Shown in pieces: positions 35,058-44,261 of a DNA stretch of 64,000 nucleotides. Below the pieces are notes generated by a model that saw nothing but the letters and a program-made list of their open reading frames with translations, was not told the origin of the DNA and did not search any database. The DNA is taken from positions 186,001-250,000 of the forward strand of contig JBASFK010000002.1 of the NCBI GenBank assembly GCA_049652985.1, in the 5' to 3' direction. The position numbers and the translations under genes are program-made. Every line of letters begins with the position of its first letter. Positions within the stretch are counted from its first letter, which is position 1. The stretch comes from UBA7657 sp049652985 (GTDB lineage: Bacteria; Pseudomonadota; Alphaproteobacteria; Micavibrionales; Micavibrionaceae).

Positions 35058-36089
35058 TTATAGGCCCGACCACAGATAGGCCCCGCAGAGGGTGGCCATA
35101 AGCAAAATAGTGGCGGCAAAATTGATATAAATGGCCCGCCTCAGGTGTTTATGGTCGTTCCTGGAGGTGGCTCCATCGGGGCCCACCCATATGCCGTGGA
35201 TGGCGCTGCCCGAGAGGTCCTGGCTGGCGCCGCCGAGGCTTAAGTTCAGGGACCAGGCCAGGGCGGACAGCGGATATCCCCCCTGCTCGTACGGCGCGCG
35301 GTTTTTATGGCCGAACCAGGCGGCGAGGCCCTTATGGATGGCGGCGGTGGGCGTGACGATTGTCGCCAGGTTGATCAGCAGCGCGGCATATAAAGACGGT
35401 ACGTAACCCAGTAGTTTTTCGAGCGCGAGCGGCACGGCGCCGAAGCCCTTGGAGAATCCGTCCTTGCCGAAGCGCCATGCCAAAGCTGCGAGCGATGCAT
35501 ATATAACGGCAAGCGGCAGGCCGCCGACGAGATACCAGAACACGGGCGCGACTAATCCCTTGTCGAACACGCGGGCGGAAAAACTCATCCCGGCGCGGGC
35601 GATACCGAAATCGTCGGCGGCGGCGAGGTTGATGCGGGCCGAGCAGGATATGGCGAGATAAGCGCCTTTCGTGGGTTGTTTTTTCTCCTGCGCGAAATAA
35701 AGACGGAGCAGCGCGTACCAGACGCTGCCGCTGGTGATGAGGGTTGAAAGGAGAATGACCTCGGTCATGCCGGAGATTGGTTTTTCAAAAACAAGGATTG
35801 CGTAGAATTTCCCGATCACGAGGCCAATTGCGAGCCCAAGCGCCGTCAGCGTGAAGCCCCGGAAAGCGAGATCGGCGGGTGAGCGGTGGAGCCGGTCGAG
35901 CCGGTCGCCGAAGCTGCCCAGGATTTTATCGTAGAAAATCCATAAAAACGGGTTGGCGTTGGCCGCCAGGGGGCCGGTAATGACCCCGAGAATCGCCGCC
36001 AGCGCAACAGCCGTAATCGCCAGCGGGATGCGGTCGGGGTCCATAAGCTGGCTGTGGAGGGTGTTAAAATATGAGATTACATTTTGCAT
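35058..36089 (-). CDS. CobD/CbiB-like membrane protein
   Basis: 343 residues with about six TM segments. Features recalling adenosylcobinamide-phosphate synthases: an N-terminal MDPDRIPLAITAVALAA stretch, SCSARINLAAADDFGIARAG, then LVAPVFWYLVGGLPLAVIYAS. Family members join aminopropanol to cobyric acid in B12 synthesis. No other cobalamin gene is in the window and the similarity is moderate, so the function may have diverged. Confidence 0.6.
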   Translation of the reverse strand: MQNVISYFNTLHSQLMDPDRIPLAITAVALAAILGVITGPLAANANPFLWIFYDKILGSFGDRLDRLHRSPADLAFRGFTLTALGLAIGLVIGKFYAILVFEKPISGMTEVILLSTLITSGSVWYALLRLYFAQEKKQPTKGAYLAISCSARINLAAADDFGIARAGMSFSARVFDKGLVAPVFWYLVGGLPLAVIYASLAALAWRFGKDGFSKGFGAVPLALEKLLGYVPSLYAALLINLATIVTPTAAIHKGLAAWFGHKNRAPYEQGGYPLSALAWSLNLSLGGASQDLSGSAIHGIWVGPDGATSRNDHKHLRRAIYINFAATILLMATLCGAYLWSGL

Positions 36090-36206
36090 AAAATATGACT
36101 TTCCAGTCCCTTCCGGATACTACCGCAATGCGGTAAAACTATACTTGCAAATTTTATGCGGATAGTGGTTTTTCCCGATTTTAAGGCTAAAAAACACTAT
36201 ATAACG

Positions 36207-36212
36207 TATAAT
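36207..36212 (+). promoter_or_regulatory. Candidate -10 element for PHA depolymerase gene
   Basis: Perfect TATAAT 31 bases before the GTG start in an AT-rich stretch. No clear -35 at standard spacing. Confidence 0.4.
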
Positions 36213-36242
36213 AGAACTATAGGCGGAAGGGCTAAAAAGACC

Positions 36243-37625
36243 GTGCTTTATCATCTTTACGAGCTTCAACATGCGTTGCTGACCCCTGTTCGATTCCAGG
36301 CCGAGGTCGCCCGCAATGTGTTCCAGAGTCCCTGGAATCCCCTGTCCTATACGCAGGCGGGCCGGACCATGGCTGCGGGCGCGGAAATGCTGGAGCGTTC
36401 GACACGCCGTTTCGGTCGCCCGGATTTCAACCTGCACGAGACGACCATCGACGGTAAAAAAGTCGAGATTGCCGAAGAGGTGATCGTCGATAAACCGTGG
36501 GGCAAGCTTCTCCATTTCAAACGGAACACAAAGCGTAACGACCCGAAAGTTCTGATCGTCGCGCCGATGTCGGGACATTACGCGACGCTGCTGCGCGGGA
36601 CGGTGAAGGCCCTGCTCCCGCATCACGAAGTTTACATTACCGACTGGGAGGACGCGCGGCAGGTTCCGCTGAAAGAAGGCGTGTTCAATCTCGACAGCTA
36701 TATAACCTACTTACGCGAATATCTCAGCCTGCTCGGGCCGGAGACGCATCTGATCGCGGTGTGCCAGCCCGCCCCGGGAACGCTGGCGACTGTCGCGCTG
36801 ATGGCATCGGAGAATGATCCGAACCAGCCGCTGTCGATGACGTTGATGGGCGGGCCGGTCGATACGCGGATTTCAAAAACGGAAGTCACGGACCTCGCCG
36901 AAAACCGCCCGATGCAGTGGTTTGAGAAATCGGTGATCCAAGAGGTGCCGTTTTATTACCCCGGCGCATTCAGGAAAGTTTATCCGGGCTTTTTACAGCT
37001 CACCGGCTTTATGTCGATGAATTTAGATCGCCATGTCGGATCGCACATGAAATTCTTCCAGCACCTTATTATGGGCGATGGTAGCTCAGCCGATGGGCAC
37101 AGGAAATTCTACGACGAATATATGTCGGTGATGGATATCCCCGCGGAATTTTACCTGCAGACGATTGAGACGGTATTTCAGCGTCACCTGCTCCCGCGCG
37201 GGCTTATGAAATGGCGCGACCCGCTCACCAGCCAGCTCGTCGATGTTCGGCCGCAGGATATCGAGCACACGGCCTTGCTGACGATCGAGGGCGAACTAGA
37301 TGATATTTCAGCGCGCGGGCAGACCACGGCCGCGCACGAATTATGTTATTCATTGCCGCAACACAAGCAATACCATCATTTCCAATTGCAGACTGGGCAT
37401 TATGGAATTTTCAACGGTCGGAAGTGGCGCGAGGAAATTATGCCGAGAATCCGGCATTTCATAAGGCTTATGGACCCGGACAAGGACCCGGTGCCAAAAA
37501 ATGACCTCGAGAGGGTTGCCGACCTGAAACCCGAACGCTATAACCGGGATAAGCATGGAATTGTAGCTATCAGGCGCTGGCTGAAGGAAAATCAGCAACA
37601 TAATTACAAGGAGATGGCTGACTAA
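36243..37625 (+). CDS. phaZ: Intracellular polyhydroxyalkanoate depolymerase
   Basis: Degrades stored PHA granules to hydroxybutyrate oligomers or monomers. 460 residues of the PHB_depo family: start VLYHLYELQHALLTP, then VLIVAPMSGHYATLLRGT, YITDWEDARQVPL, and the nucleophile elbow AVCQPAPGTLA with Cys in place of Ser as in the Ralstonia enzyme, and the C-terminal QTGHYGIFNGRKW with catalytic His. GTG 36243 matches the family N-terminus; upstream codons to 36156 do not. No phaC is in the window. Confidence 0.9.
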   Translation: MLYHLYELQHALLTPVRFQAEVARNVFQSPWNPLSYTQAGRTMAAGAEMLERSTRRFGRPDFNLHETTIDGKKVEIAEEVIVDKPWGKLLHFKRNTKRNDPKVLIVAPMSGHYATLLRGTVKALLPHHEVYITDWEDARQVPLKEGVFNLDSYITYLREYLSLLGPETHLIAVCQPAPGTLATVALMASENDPNQPLSMTLMGGPVDTRISKTEVTDLAENRPMQWFEKSVIQEVPFYYPGAFRKVYPGFLQLTGFMSMNLDRHVGSHMKFFQHLIMGDGSSADGHRKFYDEYMSVMDIPAEFYLQTIETVFQRHLLPRGLMKWRDPLTSQLVDVRPQDIEHTALLTIEGELDDISARGQTTAAHELCYSLPQHKQYHHFQLQTGHYGIFNGRKWREEIMPRIRHFIRLMDPDKDPVPKNDLERVADLKPERYNRDKHGIVAIRRWLKENQQHNYKEMAD

Positions 37626-37678
37626 GTTAATTTACTGTGTAAATTCTACTGTGTAACGATGGGCAGGACCGAAATAAA

Positions 37679-38392
37679 ATGACCAGGACACGCGAACCGA
37701 AGCTGCCGGATTATATCAAGGTGAAGAAGAGCGCCCGCGCGCGCCGCATGGCCCTTCGCCTTGACGCCAAGGAACGCGTTTTTCACCTGGTTCTCCCGCG
37801 GGGCATGAGCCTCAGAAGCGCCAGCGCATTTATCGAAGAACATGAACGCTGGATGAAGGAAAAACTGCGAGAGTTGCCCCGCCCGGTTTCGTTCCGCCAT
37901 GGCGAACTGATCCCGGTTTTCGGGCGTCACCGCACCATCCGCATCATTAAAAGAAAAACTTTAAAGACAACTGATGTCATATTGAAACAGAATGAGATTC
38001 TGGTTGTCACGAACCTCGACGACCCGACCGACAAGATCAAGCGCGCGCTGGCGAAGTGGGCCAAAATACGCCTGACCGAGCTGGCCGGGGAAAAGGCCGC
38101 CGAGATTGGCGAGAAAATCAAAGAGATTCACGTGCGCGATACCAAGTCACGCTGGGGCAGCTGCGCCGAAGATGGCGGCCTGTCTTTTTCGTGGAGATTG
38201 ATCTTCGCGCCCGAGGTTGCGCTGGATTATGTCGTGGCTCACGAGGTCGCACATCTGCGTCATATGAACCACGGACGGCACTTCTGGAACCTGTGCAGGG
38301 CTATTTCAGATGATTTCCTTGAGGGTCAGTACTGGATGCAGAATTTCGGCCAGGACCTGATGCGCTACGGTTACACCGACGCGGTTGATTAA
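37679..38392 (+). CDS. YgjP/DUF45-type zinc metalloprotease
   Basis: 237 residues. N-terminal beta-rich region with VKKSARARRMALRLD, then the family core IHVRDTKSRWGSCAEDGGLSF and YVVAHEVAHLRHMNHGRHFW with an HExxH zinc site and a third His. Related to the SprT/YgjP peptidase-like proteins, whose substrates are mostly unknown. Cytosolic. Stands alone 53 bases after phaZ. Confidence 0.88.
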   Translation: MTRTREPKLPDYIKVKKSARARRMALRLDAKERVFHLVLPRGMSLRSASAFIEEHERWMKEKLRELPRPVSFRHGELIPVFGRHRTIRIIKRKTLKTTDVILKQNEILVVTNLDDPTDKIKRALAKWAKIRLTELAGEKAAEIGEKIKEIHVRDTKSRWGSCAEDGGLSFSWRLIFAPEVALDYVVAHEVAHLRHMNHGRHFWNLCRAISDDFLEGQYWMQNFGQDLMRYGYTDAVD

Positions 38393-38414
38393 TCAAAGTG
38401 ATAAGCGGGACTGG

Positions 38415-38657
38415 CTATGCAGGAGTAAGCGCCGGCTGAGTCTTGCTGTAATAATCGCTCGTAATCTTCAGATCTCTGGTGCTGCTCTGGAAAAGTAAAG
38501 CCTGCGTGTATGCGTCCGGGTACGTAGTAAAATATTGCTTGATTGCATCCTGGCTATCGGATGCGAAAGTAAATCTTACGTTTTGATGCCCGATAACGGT
38601 TTCATAAGAATTTTGCTTATGTCCACCGTGCTTTTCAGAAAATAAAAGTGCTAACAT
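38415..38657 (-). CDS. Hypothetical 80-residue protein
   Basis: Begins MLALLFSEKHGGHKQNSYET; no TM segment or known domain. Start ATG 38657 has GGGGA five bases upstream; GTG 38669 with TTGGA is the alternative. Moderately AT-rich. Convergent with the YgjP-type gene. Gene status rests on codon pattern and ribosome-binding site only. Confidence 0.55.
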   Translation of the reverse strand: MLALLFSEKHGGHKQNSYETVIGHQNVRFTFASDSQDAIKQYFTTYPDAYTQALLFQSSTRDLKITSDYYSKTQPALTPA

Positions 38658-38716
38658 AGACGTCCCCACTCCAACTTGTTTTTTTTAGAAATTTTTATAA
38701 GCCTGCTTCTATTTCC

Positions 38717-39205
38717 TCAATTTCTGTCCAGAAAATCAAGCGCGCCCTGTAAAATAAGCTGGGCGGCCAGCTTGTCGGTTATGCCTTTGTCCTTGGCTTT
38801 GGATTTCGTGATACCCACAGAGTTATCCACAAAGGCTTCCACAGAAACTGTGGATAACCTTTCGTCCCAGAGGGCGACCCACGGCCTGGGGCCTACCACG
38901 GCGGGATATCTGACCAGTTCGAGGGCGAAATCGCGCACCGACTGGCAGCGCGGGCCCTCGCTCCCGTCCATATTCAGCGGCAGACCGAGGACAAAGCCGC
39001 CGATTTCGTAATCCTGGACGATATTGGCCAGTTCTTCGACGTCGCGGGTAAATTTCGTGCGGCGCAGGGTCTGGAGGGGTGTGGCGACCCGGTGGTTTTC
39101 ATCGCAAACGGCAAGCCCCAACGTTTTCGTCCCGACATCGATGCCGAGCAGGCTTTGGCCTTTGGGGGCTTTTGCAGCGATGTCCTTCAGCAATCCAATC
39201 GTCAT
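38717..39205 (-). CDS. ruvX: RuvX/YqgF family Holliday junction resolvase-like nuclease
   Basis: RNase H-fold protein implicated in 16S rRNA 5'-end processing and/or junction resolution. 162 residues: LLGIDVGTKTLGLAVCD, VLGLPLNMDGSEGPRCQSV, LWDERLSTVSVEA and a final DKLAAQLILQGALD with the catalytic Asp. Divergent from gatC, with about 58 bases between. Confidence 0.94.
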   Translation of the reverse strand: MTIGLLKDIAAKAPKGQSLLGIDVGTKTLGLAVCDENHRVATPLQTLRRTKFTRDVEELANIVQDYEIGGFVLGLPLNMDGSEGPRCQSVRDFALELVRYPAVVGPRPWVALWDERLSTVSVEAFVDNSVGITKSKAKDKGITDKLAAQLILQGALDFLDRN

Positions 39206-39263
39206 AACCCTTGCGCCTTTACGCCATGGCCGTTAAAAAACAAGTCCGAAGGGTTTATATATC

Positions 39264-39551
39264 ATGTCCATAGACAAAAACACCGTCCGCAAGGTCGCCT
39301 CGCTTGCCCGCCTCGAAATGGACGAGGCCGGGATCGAGAAGATGACCCCCAAGCTGAACGGTATCCTGCAGTGGATCGAGCAATTGCAAGCGGTCAATAC
39401 GGACGGGATCGAGCCGCTGGCCAATGTTGCCAATATTGAACTGAAGCTCCGGCCCGATGCGGTGACGGATGGCGGTTGCGCCGATAAAGTTCTGGCGAAC
39501 GCGCCCGAAGAAGTCGGCGGGTTTTTCGTGGTGCCGAAGGTGCTCGAATGA
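39264..39551 (+). CDS. gatC: Asp/Glu-tRNA amidotransferase subunit C
   Basis: Small stabilising subunit of GatCAB, which turns Glu-tRNA(Gln) (and/or Asp-tRNA(Asn)) into the correct amidated form. 95 residues: VRKVASLARLEMDEAGIEKM, LNGILQWIEQLQAVNTDGIEPL, ending VGGFFVVPKVLE. Its stop overlaps the next ATG (ATGA). Confidence 0.95.
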   Translation: MSIDKNTVRKVASLARLEMDEAGIEKMTPKLNGILQWIEQLQAVNTDGIEPLANVANIELKLRPDAVTDGGCADKVLANAPEEVGGFFVVPKVLE

Positions 39552-39799
39552 CGACACCCGAGGAAAGCCATAAAAAAATCGCCGAGGCGATGAATACTAT
39601 ATCCACCCTGACCAAGGGCCTCGGCATCGTGATGATGGCGTTCGGGTCTTTCTGCCTGCTCACCATTGGATCCGTGCAGAATTTTACAGGCTACAGCGTG
39701 CAAACGATCACGATCCTGTCGTGGGGGCTGATGCTGATGGGGCTTGGTGTCGTGGCCGTGCCTTTCATCGAAAAAATGAAAGCGCGTAAACTGAAATGA
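39548..39799 (+). CDS. Two-TM small protein between gatC and gatA
   Basis: 83 residues with TM segments at about 23-43 and 52-72. Coupled on both sides by ATGA overlaps with gatC and gatA. No family recognised; I infer only that it is co-translated with the amidotransferase. Confidence 0.75.
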   Translation: MTTPEESHKKIAEAMNTISTLTKGLGIVMMAFGSFCLLTIGSVQNFTGYSVQTITILSWGLMLMGLGVVAVPFIEKMKARKLK

Positions 39800-41280
39800 C
39801 CGACCTCACCCATCTCACGATCGAACAGGCGCTCAAAGGCCTTGAGAAAAAGGAATTCACGGCGGTTGAACTGACTCAGGCGCACATCAAGGCGGTGGAA
39901 AAAGCGCGGAGGCTGAATGCCTTTATCGTCGAGACGCCGGAGATTGCGCTCAAGCAGGCGGCAGAATCCGACAAGCGCCGCGCAGGCGGCAAGGCCGGTT
40001 TGATCGATGGCATTCCACTCGGTATTAAAGATTTGTTTTGCACGGAAGGCGTCCAGACAACAGCGGCGAGCAAAATCCTGAAAGGTTTCAAGCCGCAGTA
40101 TGAATCCACCGTCACAGCGAATTTATTCCGCGACGGCGCGGTGATGCTCGGTAAAACCAATCTCGATGAATTCGCGATGGGGTCATCGAATACGACGAGC
40201 GCATTCGGCAATGTCATCAGCCCATGGAAGCGCAAAGGCGACAATACGGACCTGGTTCCCGGCGGTTCATCGGGCGGTTCAAGCGCCGCCGTTGCGGCAA
40301 GGATTTGCATGGGCGCGACGGGAACGGACACGGGCGGATCGATCCGCCAGCCGGCAGCGTTCTGCGGCATCACGGGAATTAAACCGACCTATGGAAGGTG
40401 TTCGCGCTGGGGTGTGGTTGCGTTTGCCTCTTCGCTCGACCAGGCCGGACCGTTTGCGCGGACTGTTAAAGACAACGCCCTGCTCCTGCGTTCGATGGCG
40501 GGGTTTGATTCGAAAGATTCAACGTCTGCCGACAGGCCGGTGCCGGATTACGCCGCCGCGATGACTGGCAACATCAAGGGCCTGAAAATCGGCGTGCCGA
40601 AGGAATACCGCGTCGACGGCATGCCCGCCGAGATCGAGAAAATGTGGCAGCAGGGTATCGAGTGGCTAAAATCCGCGGGCGCGGAGATTATTGACGTGTC
40701 ACTACCGCATACAAAATACGCGCTGCCGGTTTATTACATCATCGCCCCGGCGGAAGCTTCATCGAACTTAGCCCGTTATGACGGGGTGCGTTACGGCCAG
40801 CGCGTGACGTCAGGCGAAAATCTGAAAGACATGTACCAGAAAACCCGCGCAGAAGGTTTTGGTGAGGAAGTGCGCAGGCGGATTTTAGTCGGCACCTATG
40901 TTCTTTCGGCGGGTTATTATGACGCCTATTACATCAAGGCGCAGCGCGTTCGCCGCCTGATCTATAACGATTTCATGAGCGCGTTTGAAAAATGCGACGT
41001 GCTGCTGACGCCGACCGCGCCGTCAGCGGCGTTCGCCATCGGCGAGAACGAGGACGACCCCGTAAAAATGTACCTGAACGACGTGTTCACCGTGACCGGG
41101 AACCTTGCGGGCCTGCCGGGCATTGCCCTGCCCGCCGGGCTGGATGCTCAAGGACTGCCGCTCGGCCTGCAGCTTCTTGGCCGTCCATGGGGCGAGGAAA
41201 CGCTGTTCAATGTCGCGGGTGTCATCGAAAAAGCCGCTAATTTCACAGCCCTGCCCGCATCCGTGCAAAGGGCTGCCTAG
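39796..41280 (+). CDS. gatA: Asp/Glu-tRNA amidotransferase subunit A
   Basis: Amidase subunit that releases ammonia from glutamine. 494 residues with the Lys-cisSer-Ser triad: GIPLGIKDLF (Lys), GGSSGGSSAAVAA (cis-Ser) and GTDTGGSIRQPAAFCG (nucleophile Ser), plus KPTYGRCSRWGVV. Start ATG 39796 overlaps the preceding stop. Confidence 0.97.
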   Translation: MTDLTHLTIEQALKGLEKKEFTAVELTQAHIKAVEKARRLNAFIVETPEIALKQAAESDKRRAGGKAGLIDGIPLGIKDLFCTEGVQTTAASKILKGFKPQYESTVTANLFRDGAVMLGKTNLDEFAMGSSNTTSAFGNVISPWKRKGDNTDLVPGGSSGGSSAAVAARICMGATGTDTGGSIRQPAAFCGITGIKPTYGRCSRWGVVAFASSLDQAGPFARTVKDNALLLRSMAGFDSKDSTSADRPVPDYAAAMTGNIKGLKIGVPKEYRVDGMPAEIEKMWQQGIEWLKSAGAEIIDVSLPHTKYALPVYYIIAPAEASSNLARYDGVRYGQRVTSGENLKDMYQKTRAEGFGEEVRRRILVGTYVLSAGYYDAYYIKAQRVRRLIYNDFMSAFEKCDVLLTPTAPSAAFAIGENEDDPVKMYLNDVFTVTGNLAGLPGIALPAGLDAQGLPLGLQLLGRPWGEETLFNVAGVIEKAANFTALPASVQRAA

Positions 41281-41308
41281 CGCCCGGTTTTCATGTAAAA
41301 TAGAAGTG

Positions 41309-41950
41309 ATGAGGTTTTTCTTTGCCCTGCTTGTCCTGATGGTTCTGCCGGTTTTCCCGGCGGCGGCGCAGGACATGCTCCGCGATCACCGCGCGCAGGA
41401 CCCGGTGGCGAAACTGCTCGACAAGGATGGCGGCGCGCCGCAGACGATCAACGAATACGCCAATCTATATTACGAGAGCTGCGTGGCGGGAGCTGACAAG
41501 GGCACGGAGCTGGAAGAATATAACATAACCCAGTGCGGGTGCGCGGCGGCGAAGCTGCCGGAGTTCATGACGCTTAAGAATATGAAAGCCCTGTTCATCA
41601 ACTCGCAGGAAGGAGACTTCCAGCAGGGCCGCGTTTTGATGCTCGCCTATATGCCCTGCATGTACGACACCATCGACCAGTTCGTTTATGACGGCTGCTA
41701 TTATTCCGAAGAGATGCGGAAAAACATGATACGCCCCAGCGAGGTGTGCAAATGCTACGGCCATAATATGGCGGAATATGTTGCATCGAAAGGCGAGGCC
41801 TTTGTCCCCGGCCTGACCGATGATGGCTATGACCGCGAAAAGGCCGTTTCCGACCCGCTGGGCCACATCATCGGCAACAGCGTGTTCAATTCGCGTTCAA
41901 AATATGAATTCGAGCGATGCGTGATGGAGGAGTCCTATAACTGGAAGTAA
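41309..41950 (+). CDS. Exported Cys-rich protein A in the gat cluster
   Basis: 213 residues: signal peptide about 1-20 (FFALLVLMVLPVFPAAAQ). Cysteines pair up in ESCVAG, TQCGCAAAKL, YMPCMYD, DGCYYSEE, VCKCYGH and ERCVME. The pattern and the intervening helices align with the next gene (C-A-C-T-A-S-K-L and C-A-C-L-A-Q-N-M there), so they are tandem paralogues. Likely periplasmic with disulfides or a metal/heme ligand; no family recognised. Start GTGATG: ATG 41309 chosen. Confidence 0.75.
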   Translation: MRFFFALLVLMVLPVFPAAAQDMLRDHRAQDPVAKLLDKDGGAPQTINEYANLYYESCVAGADKGTELEEYNITQCGCAAAKLPEFMTLKNMKALFINSQEGDFQQGRVLMLAYMPCMYDTIDQFVYDGCYYSEEMRKNMIRPSEVCKCYGHNMAEYVASKGEAFVPGLTDDGYDREKAVSDPLGHIIGNSVFNSRSKYEFERCVMEESYNWK

Positions 41951-41989
41951 CATTTGTACCTTGGCTGGATTTTGCTACAATAAGATCCC

Positions 41990-42688
41990 ATGAGAACATT
42001 ATTGATCGTTATGCTGGCCTTGATGGTCACTGCTTTTCCCGTTGCCGCGGCCTCGATATTCAACAAGCCCGTCAAGAATAACGCGTTGCCGGAGATGCCG
42101 ACAGAGGCGCCACAGCAGCAGCAGCCTGCCGTCCAGAGCCCGCCCCCGGCCGTAGCGCCCGAAAGCGCGCCTACCGAGTCGATTGAAAGCGTGGCCAAAC
42201 GCTACACTCAGAACTGCCTGAAGAAAGAAACCGACATCCTTAAAGGCGACGATCTGCGCATGCTGTGCGCATGCACGGCGTCCAAGCTGCAGGAGAAAAT
42301 GACCGTCGAGGAAATCAAGGCCATGACCTCCGACACGCCCGAAGGACAGGTTCAGCGCAACCGGATGGTAATCGACGTTTATGCGCCGTGCATGGAATAT
42401 CCGTCGCGGGCGTTGCTGATGAGCCAGTGTGCCAGCTACCAGGAAGGCCTGAAGAAAACCATGAAGGCCGGCCAGGTTGTTAACGGCGAGGTTATTTGCG
42501 CCTGCCTGGCGCAGAACATGGCCGCCTATACCGCGGTCAATGCCCAGCCCATCCTGGCCCAGAAACTGGCGGTCAATCCGAACGATATGGACCCGATGAG
42601 GGATTTCCTGAACAGCCCGGAATACCAGGCGCAGGTCAATGCGACCTTTACCGGCTGCGTACAGCAGCACGGCGCTTTCAAGCAATAG
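41990..42688 (+). CDS. Exported Cys-rich protein B in the gat cluster
   Basis: 232 residues: signal peptide about 1-20 (LLIVMLALMVTAFPVAAA), a Pro/Gln-rich linker (about 30-60), then the Cys-containing domain shared with the previous gene (QNCLKK, LCACTASKL, YAPCMEY, SQCASYQ, ICACLAQNM, TGCVQQ). Eight cysteines in the mature domain match in order. Function unknown. Confidence 0.75.
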   Translation: MRTLLIVMLALMVTAFPVAAASIFNKPVKNNALPEMPTEAPQQQQPAVQSPPPAVAPESAPTESIESVAKRYTQNCLKKETDILKGDDLRMLCACTASKLQEKMTVEEIKAMTSDTPEGQVQRNRMVIDVYAPCMEYPSRALLMSQCASYQEGLKKTMKAGQVVNGEVICACLAQNMAAYTAVNAQPILAQKLAVNPNDMDPMRDFLNSPEYQAQVNATFTGCVQQHGAFKQ

Positions 42689-42744
42689 CAAGACTCTGGA
42701 CAGGACCTCCGGGCGTTACTAATGTAGCGCCTCAAGGAACGCAT

Positions 42745-44199
42745 ATGACGTATATAATTCAAGGCGAAAAGGGAAACTGGGAGGTTGTGATCGGCATGGA
42801 GGTCCATGCGCAGGTCATCGCCGAGTCCAAGCTTTTTTCGGGGGCGGCGGCTTCGTTCGGCGCCGGGCCGAACTCGCAGGTTTCGCTGGTCGATGCCGCG
42901 ATGCCGGGCATGCTGCCGGTGCTGAATGAATATTGCGTCGAGCAGGCGATCCGCACGGGGCTTGGCCTTAATGCGCAGATCAACAAGACGTCCGTGTTCG
43001 AGCGGAAGAATTATTTCTATCCCGACCTGCCGCAGGGTTATCAAATCTCTCAGTTTCTCCACCCCATCGTCGGCAAGGGTGAAATTGAAATCGATTTACC
43101 GGACGGCACGGTCAAGACAATCGGCATCACGCGTTTGCATCTTGAGCAGGATGCCGGGAAATCGGTGCATGACCAGCACCCGACGAAATCGTATGTCGAT
43201 CTGAATCGCTCGGGCTGCGCGCTGATGGAAATCGTGTCCGAGCCCGAGATCAGCAGCCCGGACGAGGCCACGGCTTATCTTTCGAAACTGCGCATGATTT
43301 TGCGTTACCTCGAGACGTGCGACGGCAACATGGAAGAAGGTTCGATGCGCGCGGACGTGAATGTTTCCGTGCGCAAGCCCGGCGATGGATTGGGAACGCG
43401 CTGCGAGGTGAAGAACGTGAATTCGCTTAAAGCCGTGCAACAGGCGATTGAATACGAAGCGCAGCGGCAGGTCGCCATCATCGAGAGCGGCGGCAAGATC
43501 GACCAGGAAACGCGGCTGTGGGACCCGGCGAAGCAGGAAACGCGTTCGATGCGTTCAAAAGAAGAAGCGCATGATTACCGTTACTTCCCCGACCCTGACC
43601 TCCTCCCGCTGCATGTGGCTGATGCGTGGATCGAGCGTGTGCGCGAGACGCTTCCCGAACTGCCCGACCATAAGAAGCACCGCTTCATGAAGGATTTCGG
43701 CCTGTCGGCCTATGATGCAAGCGTTTTGATTTCCGAGCGCGCGCGCGCGGATTATTACGAGGTGGTGGCCAAGGGACGCGATGCGAAGCTCGCCGCGAAC
43801 TGGGTGCAGAATGAATTGCTCGGCGTTCTCAACAAGGACGGCAAGGGCATTGCGGATTCCATAGTGAAGGCAGCGCAACTTGGCGCACTGATCGACCTGA
43901 TTTCCGACAACACGATTTCCGGCAAGATCGCCAAGGATGTTTTCGCCGAGATGTATAAGACCGGCAAGGACGCGGCGGAGATCGTCGAGGAAAAAGGATT
44001 GAAACAGGTTACCGACACCGGCGCGATTGAAAAAATCGTCGACGAGGTGATTGCCGAGAACCCGGATAATGTCGCGGCTTACCGCTCGGGCAAGGACAAA
44101 TTATTCGGATTTTTCGTAGGCCAGGTGATGAAAAAATCGCAGGGGAAAGCGAACCCGAACATCATTAATGAGCTTCTGAAGAAGAAATTAAGTTCTTAA
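42745..44199 (+). CDS. gatB: Asp/Glu-tRNA amidotransferase subunit B
   Basis: Transfers ammonia to Glu-tRNA(Gln)/Asp-tRNA(Asn). 484 residues: WEVVIGMEVHAQV start, FYPDLPQGYQISQF, RSGCALMEIVSEPEI, GSMRADVNVSVRK, and the YqeY-like tail ending NPNIINELLKKKL. The frame is open to 42496 but that overlaps the exported protein gene; ATG 42745 after CAAGGA is the start. Confidence 0.97.
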   Translation: MTYIIQGEKGNWEVVIGMEVHAQVIAESKLFSGAAASFGAGPNSQVSLVDAAMPGMLPVLNEYCVEQAIRTGLGLNAQINKTSVFERKNYFYPDLPQGYQISQFLHPIVGKGEIEIDLPDGTVKTIGITRLHLEQDAGKSVHDQHPTKSYVDLNRSGCALMEIVSEPEISSPDEATAYLSKLRMILRYLETCDGNMEEGSMRADVNVSVRKPGDGLGTRCEVKNVNSLKAVQQAIEYEAQRQVAIIESGGKIDQETRLWDPAKQETRSMRSKEEAHDYRYFPDPDLLPLHVADAWIERVRETLPELPDHKKHRFMKDFGLSAYDASVLISERARADYYEVVAKGRDAKLAANWVQNELLGVLNKDGKGIADSIVKAAQLGALIDLISDNTISGKIAKDVFAEMYKTGKDAAEIVEEKGLKQVTDTGAIEKIVDEVIAENPDNVAAYRSGKDKLFGFFVGQVMKKSQGKANPNIINELLKKKLSS

Positions 44200-44245
44200 A
44201 TCCACACATAAAAATGTAATTTTGTTGCCAGTCAGATCACATTGT

Positions 44246-44261
44246 TATAATGTTTCATTAT
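44246..44261 (+). promoter_or_regulatory. -10 and palindrome at start of MraZ-like gene
   Basis: TATAAT (44246-44251) lies 8 bases before ATG, and ATAATG-TTT-CATTAT (44247-44261) is a perfect 6-bp inverted repeat reaching into the start codon. Possible autoregulatory operator and leaderless transcript; both inferred. Confidence 0.4.
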
